Source: JAJCYL01 sp965206015 (lineage in GTDB: Bacteria > Bacteroidota > Bacteroidia > Cytophagales > Cyclobacteriaceae). Taken from it: a DNA stretch of 64,000 nucleotides. Numbering within the stretch: the first letter of the stretch is position 1; the number at the start of each line of letters is the position of its first letter. Of this stretch, positions 25,514 through 33,764 are shown one piece after another. The translations under genes and the position numbers were made by a program. The notes below the pieces were generated by a model. The model ran no database searches, was not told the origin of the DNA, and worked only from the letters and a program-made list of their open reading frames with translations. The stretch covers positions 1 to 64,000 of the forward strand of contig CBDBIW010000014.1 of NCBI GenBank assembly GCA_965206015.1, in the 5' to 3' direction.

Positions 25514-27064
25514 CTAAAAGTTAAATTTAATTCCTTGTGCCAATGGCAAGCGAGTGCTATAGTTGATGGTATTTGTTTGTCTCCTCATGTATGCTTTCCA
25601 GGCGTCTGAGCCTGATTCACGTCCACCACCTGTTTCTTTTTCACCACCGAAAGCACCACCAATTTCAGCACCGGAAGTGCCAATGTTAACGTTGGCAATT
25701 CCACAATCTGATCCTGCGTATGAAAGAAATAGTTCTGATTCTCTCATATTGGTGGTCATGATTGCAGACGACAGTCCTTGAGGAACAGCGTTTTGCATCT
25801 CAATTGCATCCTCGATCTCCTTGTATTTGATAAGGTAGAGAATAGGGGCAAAGGTTTCGTTGCACACGATTTCATAGTCATTACTCACTTCGTACATCGC
25901 GGGTTGGACATAGCATCCGGACTCATAACTGTCACCCGACAGAGTTGCACCTGGAATAACCGCATTTCCCCCTTCGGCAATAATCTTTTTAAGTGCAGCT
26001 TCATAACTTTCCACAGCATGCGTATCAATCAGCGGACCGACATGATTATTCTCATCAAGGGGATTGCCAATTTTAAGTTGACTATAGGCGTTAACCAATT
26101 TGTCTTTTACTTCATCATATACGTCTTCATGGATAATCAATCTTCTTGTAGATGTGCATCGTTGACCAGCGGTACAAACTGCTCCAAACACTGCACCAAT
26201 GATTGTCATATTTAGGTCAGCATGTTTCGAAATGATGATAGCGTTATTCCCGCCAAGTTCAAGCAAAGCCCTGCCTAGTCGTTTTCCAAGTGCTTCTCCA
26301 ACGGCTTTCCCCATCCGTGTAGAGCCTGTCGCAGAAACTAAAGGGACTCTTTTATCATTGGACATCAACTGGCCAATTTCATAATTGCCAACAATTACAT
26401 TTGAAATCCCCTCAGGGAGGTTATTCTTTTTAAAAATTTCAGTTGCAATTTTCTGACAAGCTATAGCTGAAAGCGGTGTTTTTTCAGATGGTTTCCAAAT
26501 ACAAACATCCCCACAGACCCAGGCAACAAATGCATTCCATGACCAAACGGCTACTGGAAAATTAAATGCACTTATTATACCAACAAGACCAAGCGGGTGC
26601 CATTGTTCATACATCCTGTGGAGTGGGCGTTCTGAGTGCATTGTAAGCCCGTAAAGTTGACGGCTCAAGCCAACCGCAAAGTCAGCGATGTCAATCATTT
26701 CCTGAACTTCCCCAAGTCCTTCCTGATAGGATTTACCCATTTCATAAGAAACCAGTTTTCCAAGATCCTGTTTCTTTTCACGAAGTGCCTCCCCAATCTG
26801 TCGAACAATTTCTCCTCTTTGCGGTGCTGGAATAATTCGCCATTCTTTGAAAGCATTTTGAGTTGTGTTAACAATTTGGTTCCAGTCTTCTGCGGTGGCA
26901 GAGCTAACAGTGCCTATGATTTCTCCGTCTACCGGTGATTTAATGGTATAGACATCTCCAGTGGTATTAATCCAATTGACACCTGTGGATGCGCCAGCAT
27001 TTGAGTATTCAATACCCAAATTCCTGAGTGTGGAATCAATTCCAAATTGTTCCTTAATAGTCAT
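25514..27064 (-). CDS. Aldehyde dehydrogenase, ALDH7A1/aminoadipate-semialdehyde type
   Basis: 516 residues from the ATG giving M-T-I-K-E-Q-F-G-I-D; 27109 would overlap extra out-of-family leader. Catalytic loop: E-L-G-G-N-N-A-I-I (Glu) and G-Q-R-C-T-S-T (nucleophilic Cys, near residue 300). NAD-binding G-S-T-R-M-G and the C-terminal F-G-G-E-K-E-T-G-G-G-R-E-S-G-S-D-A-W-K match the antiquitin / piperideine-6-carboxylate dehydrogenase subfamily of lysine catabolism. Soluble, tetrameric by family knowledge. It is one of the few intact genes in the surrounding debris. Confidence 0.9.
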   Translation of the reverse strand: MTIKEQFGIDSTLRNLGIEYSNAGASTGVNWINTTGDVYTIKSPVDGEIIGTVSSATAEDWNQIVNTTQNAFKEWRIIPAPQRGEIVRQIGEALREKKQDLGKLVSYEMGKSYQEGLGEVQEMIDIADFAVGLSRQLYGLTMHSERPLHRMYEQWHPLGLVGIISAFNFPVAVWSWNAFVAWVCGDVCIWKPSEKTPLSAIACQKIATEIFKKNNLPEGISNVIVGNYEIGQLMSNDKRVPLVSATGSTRMGKAVGEALGKRLGRALLELGGNNAIIISKHADLNMTIIGAVFGAVCTAGQRCTSTRRLIIHEDVYDEVKDKLVNAYSQLKIGNPLDENNHVGPLIDTHAVESYEAALKKIIAEGGNAVIPGATLSGDSYESGCYVQPAMYEVSNDYEIVCNETFAPILYLIKYKEIEDAIEMQNAVPQGLSSAIMTTNMRESELFLSYAGSDCGIANVNIGTSGAEIGGAFGGEKETGGGRESGSDAWKAYMRRQTNTINYSTRLPLAQGIKFNF

Positions 27065-27254
27065 GAGCGTTGTTTGTGTGGGGTGCAAAAGTAGGTAAGA
27101 AGTGCACAAGCAAAAAGCGTTGTTCTCCCCAGATTCCAGGCACTAAAATTTCAATGAGTTGTTGCAAGTCACCTCTATATGTATGTTCGGTAGCACTTCC
27201 AAAATTGTATCGTTGATTTATGTTGTCTGAATATTGTTTTATTGTCATTCCCAT
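27054..27254 (-). pseudogene. N-terminal fragment of a type ISP restriction-modification enzyme
   Basis: The frame reads T-I-K-Q-Y-S-D-N-I-N-Q-R-Y, then T-E-H-T-Y-R-G-D-L-Q-Q-L-I-E, the very conserved start of large type ISP/N-6 methylase fusion proteins. It loses homology after about 45 residues and ends close to the aldehyde dehydrogenase start, overlapping it by 11 bp. It lies downstream of the later fragment of a similar enzyme (28195-28690), so the two pieces are not collinear on this strand. Confidence 0.7.
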
Positions 27255-27394
27255 TTCGCTATTTCTTCAAGCCTTGGCTAAAAATAGCTCTTTTGATTTT
27301 CAGCGTTTGCCTTTGTATCGGCAACGACCAAATGTGCTATTTGTGCGGGTGACTTTTCCTGAATGCGCTTCAACGGTTGGTGTATGTGGTCAGT

Positions 27395-28150
27395 TTATTT
27401 ATTTACTTTCTTTATCAGCCAACTAAAACCAATAGCAATGTAATTCATCCTTTTATTGGTTCCTGTTCCAAATGAAAAATCAAATTGTGTATTTTCATTT
27501 GCTAAATAGGTCATACCAGCATCAAAATTTGATATGTATTCATCAAAATCCATTATTTCACCATATGGCTCAATATATATTCCAACTTTATCGTTTATTC
27601 CGATTCCTAATGCAAGAGAATAAGTTAAATTGCCTTTACCTATTCCAAAATAATTGTATCCTGAATTATATCCAACTCCTACATTTTTATTGACTTGATG
27701 AGAGATTGAAATTTTATTAATAGTCCCAATTCTGTCAATCGTCAATTCTTTTGTTCCTGTTGGCATTACTAAATGAGAAAGGAAAGCAATTTCAGTATTC
27801 CTGTTCTCATTTTTGAGTAGTTGTATTTTTGTTCCAACTTCAAGGTCACTTATTCCCTGGACAGATATATTGGAATTTCTTAGTGTTTCGAATTGACTTA
27901 ATAGTCTGATTTCTATGCTTTCGGTTATTCCGTATCTAAATAAATTCGTTGGTGCCAATATTTGCCGATTCGAATTTTGGTCATCTCCTTCAAACTCTAT
28001 TTGAAAACCTGTTTCAATTTGCAGATTCCCATTGCCTACTGTAGAGGAACTTTCTGTCTGGTCAGGTCTGTCTGTAATGATTTGTGCTTTTAATTGTCCA
28101 AACATCAACAGACCAAGTAATACTATTGATATTTTTTTATCCAATGTCAT
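27395..28150 (-). CDS. Outer-membrane transporter-like protein (MetA-pathway phenol family)
   Basis: About 251 residues from M-T-L-D-K-K-I-S. A signal peptide (S-I-V-L-L-G-L-L-M-F-G-Q-L-K-A-Q) is followed by T-D-R-P-D-Q-T-E-S-S, a near-universal start of this barrel family, and alternating strands to the C-terminus. Such proteins are annotated as phenol-degradation-pathway or general transporters; the substrate is not known. It is intact and AT-rich. Confidence 0.75.
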   Translation of the reverse strand: MTLDKKISIVLLGLLMFGQLKAQIITDRPDQTESSSTVGNGNLQIETGFQIEFEGDDQNSNRQILAPTNLFRYGITESIEIRLLSQFETLRNSNISVQGISDLEVGTKIQLLKNENRNTEIAFLSHLVMPTGTKELTIDRIGTINKISISHQVNKNVGVGYNSGYNYFGIGKGNLTYSLALGIGINDKVGIYIEPYGEIMDFDEYISNFDAGMTYLANENTQFDFSFGTGTNKRMNYIAIGFSWLIKKVNK

Positions 28151-28194
28151 TTTTTTGCACGAACAATGAAATTGACAACAGGTGCAGGAGTGTA

Positions 28195-28690
28195 TCAAAC
28201 ACCTTTTGCTTTTCTTAATTCAGGGTCATATTCTGCCAGGAAAGTTTCATAAAAATGGATAATTGGGTCTTCCATTTTTGTAGTCTTTCCGTAATTTTCA
28301 AGAATGTCTTCAACATTACAGGCTAAGAATATTTCTGCAAGATTCTCAACAATCCATTTAATTCTGTCCTCAATATCGGTTCCGGCGATGTAGCCAAATA
28401 GTTTCCTTAAAAACGGATTTGATTTAGGCATTAATTCCGCTGCCTCCTGTGTGCCAAAGGTGTTTAAAGTTGGGTCGTTGTCATCGAGCAGCAAACATAT
28501 CATAAGCAATCGTTTGTGCATAAACATCTGCAAATCCTTTGGGTGTAATGTCCGTGAATCAGAATACTTTTAAAGGCAGTCATTTGTTCTTTAAGTGTAC
28601 TGTCTTCATTGTGCGTCTCGTCACTGGTCAAAGCCTTTTCAATGACATCAGACAGCAGGCGTACTTTGCCCGCCATCATTTCTGCTAATT
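28195..28690 (-). pseudogene. Type ISP restriction-modification enzyme, internal fragment
   Basis: From 28690 the frame reads K-K-L-A-E-M-M-A-G-K-V-R-L-L-S, F-K-S-I-L-I-H, then after a frameshift near 28545 D-V-Y-A-Q-T-I-A-Y-D-M-F-A-A and again, in the lowest frame, K-S-N-P-F-L-R-K-L-F-G-Y-I-A-G and N-Y-G-K-T-T-K-M-E-D-P-I-I-H. These are consecutive parts of the N-terminal 250 residues of ISP-type enzymes. The downstream methylase and helicase are absent. Two shifts are needed to restore continuity. Confidence 0.75.
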
Positions 28691-28945
28691 TTTTAGAACT
28701 CTTCATGTCCTTCATTCGCAAATAGCCGGACCCGAATACCACCGCATTCGGTGGTGTGGTAACAGGCAATATAAAGGCAGGAAGCGGCAACCGTAGCACC
28801 AACCATTAAAGGCGTAAGGATGTACATCAATCGCTAAGGCAATAGACCCGGGCATTGGTAAAATCATTGAGGTGATGACCAGGTTTGAAGTGATCTCCGT
28901 GAGGAAATTAACCGCCGTAATTACCACTAACAGAATTAACACCTG
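28690..28945 (-). pseudogene. SLC13/DASS-type anion symporter, C-terminal fragment
   Basis: The pieces A-V-N-F-L-T-E-I-T-S-N and A-L-A-I-D-V-H-P-Y, then after a frameshift L-P-V-T-T-P-P-N-A-V-V-F-G-S-G and Y-L-R-M-K-D-M, are the conserved sodium-binding C-terminal half of divalent-anion:Na+ symporters. The fragment is joined directly to the ISP-type fragment at M-K-D-M / K-S-S-K-K-L. The transporter's own last helices are lost. Confidence 0.78.
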
Positions 28946-29084
28946 GCTTAATTAAATGCCAAAATATTGGATGTTAGCATTACCCCGCCATTACTATACA
29001 CCATGTTATGGGCTTTTATTTGCTAACCATTACTAAATGTTCAGCCCACTCACTTGGGATTTCATTAATACCATATACTTTACA

Positions 29085-29520
29085 GTTCCGCTTTATCAAT
29101 ACTTGCTGTTGATTTAGACAACGTTTCACTTAAAAATTCATTGTCTAATTTATACATTGCACCAGTTGCAGGATCGACGATAAGCAGTCCGATTAGTCCT
29201 CCTACCACTAATATATTTCCAAAATATCAACCATCTAATTTAAAGTTAATCGGGACTGTCTTAGTTTCATATCCATCTTTTGTGGATTTCACTTGATAGT
29301 GAGCTTTTCCGAAAAAGCCTGAACCAGCTTTTAATTTTAAAGTGGCTGGAGTATTTCCAGAATATACTTCAATTCCTTTTTTGTCCGTAATCACGATTTT
29401 CGCTTCTGAAGGCGAACTGTTAATAAAAATCGGATAGCTGCTTTTACTTACAATACTTGCATAACTTGGTAAGAAAAGAATTCATCCTGCTAAAAATAAA
29501 CTTGTAATCTTTTTTCATTT
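29085..29520 (-). pseudogene. PEGA-like lipoprotein or surface protein, inactivated
   Basis: Leftward reading gives a signal-like start (T-S-L-F-L-A-G), S-S-P-S-E-A-K-I-V-I-T-D, Y-S-G-N-T-P-A-T-L-K-L-K-A-G-S-G-F-F and I-L-V-V-G-G-L-I-G-L-L-I-V-D-P-A-T-G-A-M, the PEGA domain with C-terminal hydrophobic tail known from Bacteroidota. Stops occur after L-A-G and after F-K-L-D-G, and the start is out of frame by one base, so it is non-functional. Confidence 0.7.
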
Positions 29521-29599
29521 TAATTTGAATTAATGTATTCACCTACTCCAATATTCAATTGGCTTTTCATTTTGTTAATTGCACATGACTAACTTCAAG

Positions 29600-29975
29600 T
29601 GACCAGATGGCTTGGTTGGTGAGCAATGCAGCCATTAAAAATAGTGCAGTGGATCGCTCGAACAAACCAGACAATGTACCTCATCTGTTATCAGCCTGCA
29701 CCAACCCGTGGTACACGCTTCCTTAAGATGAAATTTCCACTACTGAAAGCCTGCTGCCTTATTTATTTCATGAGTACCCATAAGCAAGGGATTTCTTCCA
29801 CCGGGTTGAAAGTTGTACGAGCCTGCGAGAGAAAACCTGCTGGTTATTTCGCAAAAAGGTCACTCAGGCTATGAAAAGCAGTAAACAATACCCCCTGTCG
29901 AAATAGATGAAATGGTTATTGGTCAGAACAACAAGAAGGTGTAAAGGGACGCCAGACAGCAGCCTGTCCCTCTGA
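29600..29975 (+). pseudogene. IS1595-family transposase remnant
   Basis: A frame reads L-I-Y-F-M-S-T-H-K-Q-G-I-S-S-T-G-L-K, another E-K-T-C-W-L-F-R-K-K-V-T-Q-A-M-K-S-S, and a third V-E-I-D-E-M-V-I-G, in family order. These belong to the zinc-ribbon and catalytic N-terminal part of IS1595 transposases. Several frameshifts and stops lie between them and the C-terminal half is missing. Confidence 0.75.
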
Positions 29976-30329
29976 AATTAATGACCATGGATTATGTGCC
30001 TGTTTCAAAAATAATATTCCCTTTATCCTTTATCTTTTCTAAAGTCTTAATTCGCTTTTCAATAGACATAAATAGAGCTCTTTTAAAATAATAGATTAGC
30101 TAATTCATCAATTTCGTAGACTTTACCAGCCGCTAATTCTGTAGTCAAATTTTGGAGACTTTGTGAATCTAGTTTTAAAGGCAAATCGTGAACTTTTGGC
30201 CACCCTTCAACTAACCCAATACCTATGAAAAATCATGGTTATGAAAAATCCTTAATCTTCCGTCAAAAGTGCTCACAAAGAATCACAGACAGCTCACAAC
30301 GGGTTACAGAAAACATAATAACTACGAAA
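29976..30329. other. Non-coding or decayed stretch
   Basis: No intact gene. A leftward frame of about 46 codons (about 30235 down to 30090) reads G-L-V-E-G-W-P-K-V-H-D-L-P-L-K-L-D, then E-L-A-A-G-K-V-Y-E-I-D-E-L, and ends with TAA. It has the look of a real C-terminus but has no start and no family I recognise. Confidence 0.4.
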
Positions 30330-31613
30330 CTACTGGTAAGGTATTTTACCGGTTTTAGCTTCAATCTTGTTGAAAGCCTTACTTCGAATACTCAATGATT
30401 GTATAATTTCTTTATTGAATTCCATGTAAATCCTAAAACTCTCATTTGCCTGAAGTTTTTCGTCGATTAAGAGTTGAAAAGCTTTGTCCTGTTCATTCTG
30501 TAGCTCTATAATTTTCGAACGCACTTCCCTTGAAGATCTCAATTTTGGAATGCCTATTTTGATCTCCATTATCTTTTCATAAAAAACATCTATCCTATCC
30601 TTCTTGGCCTGATTTCTCCATTTGGCCAGAGATAGCAATGCAGAGATTAGCGCAATAACCACCGAGAATAATACGCCTATAACTTCAGCATAACGTTCGA
30701 AAAAAGTTGGTTTATCCTTGTCCAAATATCTTCTTGAACCTAAATGCAGAGGGAAATTCAACAAATTGGGATCGAACCGTTCTGTCAAGTCCAAGTATAT
30801 CAGAGGGCTGATACTATTAAACTCCTGATGATTTTGGAAAAGTTTTTTGGTCAATTGATAAGCGGCCTCATCTGGCAGATCACTTATGGATACCAGAACA
30901 GCATCCACAGCAATGGTAAGAACTGGATGCGGTGTGAGTTGTCGGTAGGTGCTTTGAGGAATAATAAACGGTTTCATTTGAGGGTATTTTAGACAAATGG
31001 CCTCTGCTATGGAGCCTCGCCCAAAACGGTCTACATCATCGAAACCAAAAAGTTTGAACGACTCGAGGCCAGCGAGATTATCGTCTTTAATGATATCCCC
31101 AAAGGATGCATAAACTTCCATATCAAATGGATTATCTGTCAGCTCTAATTGGGATTGATCAACATCGAAAAATCTGAAGAGATTTTGCATAAACCTGTTG
31201 GTCCCACTGCCCTCTAATCCTATAAAAAGCTTTCTTCCCTCAACCAATGTTTTGAAATCGGTAACTTCTTCATCACTTAGATATAAGATATGTAAGATCT
31301 GGGGGTAAAAAGGCAGGATTGAGGTGATGCTATCTTCAACGGGTGTATGATTCTCGATAATTGCCAGGTCAGCTGACCCTGCCAGTAAAGAATCAACATT
31401 GGCAATTGATCCCTGTCCAATAATCAATTTTGTCTCAAAATATTTAGACTTGTCCAAAATGTGCTTCATTTTCTGCGCAATTTGAACCATCGGCTCGTCC
31501 GAGGAATAAATTATCCGAAGTGTTGTCTCTTCACCTTGGCAAGAGTTTAAAAGTGCTGCCAAAAGAATTACGCCGGTACTTTTAGACCAATTGATGTGTT
31601 GGATTATTTTAAT
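30330..31613 (-). CDS. TAXI-family solute-binding lipoprotein with C-terminal membrane anchor
   Basis: About 427 residues. Signal and lipobox are visible: a basic N-terminus, then G-V-I-L-L-A-A-L-L-N-S-C, Cys being the lipid site. Residues 30-300 resemble TAXI solute receptors of TRAP transporters (G-Q-G-S-I-A-N-V, S-A-D-L-A-I, F-I-G-L-E-G-S-G-T-N). A membrane helix (V-I-G-V-L-F-S-V-V-I-A-L-I) near residue 310 and a charged C-terminal domain follow. No TRAP permease is adjacent. The only start that restores the full signal is ATT at 31613; the first NUG is a TTG inside the signal. Confidence 0.72.
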   Translation of the reverse strand: MKIIQHINWSKSTGVILLAALLNSCQGEETTLRIIYSSDEPMVQIAQKMKHILDKSKYFETKLIIGQGSIANVDSLLAGSADLAIIENHTPVEDSITSILPFYPQILHILYLSDEEVTDFKTLVEGRKLFIGLEGSGTNRFMQNLFRFFDVDQSQLELTDNPFDMEVYASFGDIIKDDNLAGLESFKLFGFDDVDRFGRGSIAEAICLKYPQMKPFIIPQSTYRQLTPHPVLTIAVDAVLVSISDLPDEAAYQLTKKLFQNHQEFNSISPLIYLDLTERFDPNLLNFPLHLGSRRYLDKDKPTFFERYAEVIGVLFSVVIALISALLSLAKWRNQAKKDRIDVFYEKIMEIKIGIPKLRSSREVRSKIIELQNEQDKAFQLLIDEKLQANESFRIYMEFNKEIIQSLSIRSKAFNKIEAKTGKIPYQ

Positions 31614-31642
31614 GTTGGTTAAATGGGTTCTTTAAAAGGTGG

Positions 31643-32104
31643 CTAGTTACCCTTTTCGGCAAACGTTTCCCTATAGTGCTTATCAGCTAATATCTCATTC
31701 AACTGAGGGTCTTTTTGCCACTCCGTTCTGCCATTAAAAAATACTGTTGTTTCAAAGAACAGCAGCCTTTCATTTTGAATGTCAAAACTCGTGAAATTAG
31801 GAATGATTAACTTCTGATTTGAAACAGCCGTGGCACAATAACCGCCATAAGCCGGCAAGTAGGTATCCGGCTGCCTTTTGAACTTCTGCATATTCGCCAT
31901 ATTCTCAAAATATAGCGTTAAGCCATCATGCTTTACCTCATATTTCTTTATTCCCAGCATCGGTTTTGACCCGGTGAAGTAACTGACCAGATCATAGCCA
32001 CCAAAAGCAGGGCCATCTGTCTGCACATACTTATGTTGTGCCATTACTGAGATCGAGAAAACCATTGCCAATACTCCTAACAAAATAAATTTTTCAATTT
32101 CCAT
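31643..32104 (-). CDS. Exported YHS-domain protein
   Basis: 153 residues. Signal peptide (about 1-22, L-L-G-V-L-A-M-V-F-S-I-S-V-M-A-Q), then G-P-A-F-G-G-Y-D-L-V-S-Y-F-T-G and the rest of a YHS domain through G-G-Y-C-A-T-A-V-S. The domain may bind metal. Likely periplasmic. It shares strand and direction with the TAXI protein (29 bp to its start) and the Crp/Fnr-like regulator, suggesting a common transcript or regulon. Confidence 0.78.
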   Translation of the reverse strand: MEIEKFILLGVLAMVFSISVMAQHKYVQTDGPAFGGYDLVSYFTGSKPMLGIKKYEVKHDGLTLYFENMANMQKFKRQPDTYLPAYGGYCATAVSNQKLIIPNFTSFDIQNERLLFFETTVFFNGRTEWQKDPQLNEILADKHYRETFAEKGN

Positions 32105-32126
32105 GACTTTTTAATTGTTTATTGAT

Positions 32127-32804
32127 TCAGGCCGCATTCATTGTTTCTGACAAATCTTTATCTATCAGCACCAATTCGCGACGCGTGTATTCAATTTTCC
32201 CTTCTGATCTGAACTTATTGAGTAGGGATGTGACGGTTTGGCGGGACATGTTGATAATTTCGGCGATATCGTTGTGGGTCAAATAATTGTCAACGACAAT
32301 TTTTTCTCCTGTTACTCTACCGTCATTCAAAGCAAGCTCTTGCAAAAATATGGACATCTTTTGTTCTACATCTTTACAGATTAAATAATTCATGCGTCGA
32401 TGAAGCTTTATAATACGATTCTTCCTCAATGTATCAATTTTGTAAAGAATTTCCCCGTTTCTTGCTAATAAATCATTAAAGTCTAATTCGTCAATTACTG
32501 CAATTTTTGAACTATGAGTAAGAGACAATAAATAGCAATCATTCTTGGTTGCCAATGTGGAAGTGTCAAATAATTCACCGCCGTGAAATAATTCCTTCAC
32601 TTCCTGGTTTCCGGCAGCATCTACTTCGATGAGTTTAGTGTGACCTTCAAGAACGATGATTATCCGACAATCCACCAGCGTAGACACTTTAAAAAGGTCC
32701 TTTTTGCAAATTGTCACCAATCGTGAGCGATGAGAAATTTCAGCACTCATCTCGGCAGTGAGGTTAAAATTGGTATACAGGTAATGGTTGATAAGGTTGT
32801 TCAT
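32127..32804 (-). CDS. Crp/Fnr-family transcription regulator
   Basis: 225 residues. Residues 1-115 have a cyclic-nucleotide-type beta barrel (V-L-E-G-H-T-K-L-I-E, G-G-E-L-F-D), and 150-210 a winged HTH with H-N-D-I-A-E-I-I-N-M-S-R-Q-T-V-T-S-L-L-N-K-F. The FNR Cys cluster is absent, so an oxygen sensor of that kind is unlikely. It may act on the downstream YHS and TAXI genes (same direction, 22 bp gap to the YHS gene). Confidence 0.88.
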   Translation of the reverse strand: MNNLINHYLYTNFNLTAEMSAEISHRSRLVTICKKDLFKVSTLVDCRIIIVLEGHTKLIEVDAAGNQEVKELFHGGELFDTSTLATKNDCYLLSLTHSSKIAVIDELDFNDLLARNGEILYKIDTLRKNRIIKLHRRMNYLICKDVEQKMSIFLQELALNDGRVTGEKIVVDNYLTHNDIAEIINMSRQTVTSLLNKFRSEGKIEYTRRELVLIDKDLSETMNAA

Positions 32805-33055
32805 ATTGTCGATTTGAAATTTTTCAATTTAACCTCTAAAAACGATTTCAGTTGTTACTAAACAGTCACATGATTATCATATTTTTATCACACACTTGGA
32901 TGTGGCTAGCCAACTGAAGAACAATCAATTAGTCTTGAATTTCACCTGATCATTTTCCAAATTGTCGCCTCAGATATACTTTTTTGAATCAAAAGGTGAT
33001 TGTGACGTGATCTTTTTGTGATAATTAGCAAGTTAGTTTATAGTGAAGATTAGAA

Positions 33056-33760
33056 ATGAGTAAAGTATTAATAATAGAAGACGACAAAGAGATTGTCAAT
33101 TTGCTGGAAATCCATCTAAAAGATTTGTCTCTAAAGGTTATTAAAGCGTTTGACGGTGAAGACGGGCTGAATAAGGTGATTACCGAACAGCCCGATCTCA
33201 TAATTCTGGACATCATGTTACCGAAGATGGATGGCATAGAGGTGTGTCAGCGCATACGGGGAAAGGAGATTACTACACCTATTTTGATGCTTACTGCTAA
33301 ATCTGAAGAAATTGACCGTGTATTAGGGCTTGAAATGGGTGCTGATGATTACATGACCAAACCCTTTAGTGTCCGTGAATTCATCGCAAGAGTAAAGGCT
33401 ATATTTAGAAGAACACAATTAATCAAGGACAGCCTAAGTGAGCAAAAAGTCTCCAAAATTGATTTTGAAGGCCTCTCTGTAGAGGTAGAGAAAAGAAAAG
33501 TATTGGTGAGTGGCGTTAAGGTGGAATTATCACCGAAGGAATTTGAATTATTGACATTATTGGCATCAAACCCAGGTAAAAGTTACAACCGTTCCAGCCT
33601 CTTAAACTTAATATGGGGGTATGAATTTGAAGGGTATGAGCACACGGTCAATTCTCATATTAATCGATTAAGAGCCAAAATTGAGCCCGACATGGCCAAC
33701 CCTAAATACATCTTGACAACCTGGGGGATTGGTTATAAATTCAATGAAGAATTAGATTAG
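33056..33760 (+). CDS. Response regulator, OmpR family
   Basis: 234 residues. Receiver domain with D-D pair at 9-10, phospho-acceptor Asp52 (L-I-I-L-D-I-M-L-P), Thr in M-L-T-A-K and Lys in M-T-K-P-F. The C-terminal winged helix (L-S-P-K-E-F-E-L-L, then H-T-V-N-S-H-I-N-R-L-R-A-K-I) binds DNA. The histidine kinase starts 4 bp after its stop, so the two form a classical pair. The 5' region (32805-33055) is AT-rich with two TTGTGA direct copies at about 33000-33022, not assigned. Confidence 0.93.
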   Translation: MSKVLIIEDDKEIVNLLEIHLKDLSLKVIKAFDGEDGLNKVITEQPDLIILDIMLPKMDGIEVCQRIRGKEITTPILMLTAKSEEIDRVLGLEMGADDYMTKPFSVREFIARVKAIFRRTQLIKDSLSEQKVSKIDFEGLSVEVEKRKVLVSGVKVELSPKEFELLTLLASNPGKSYNRSSLLNLIWGYEFEGYEHTVNSHINRLRAKIEPDMANPKYILTTWGIGYKFNEELD

Positions 33761-33764
33761 TCGA

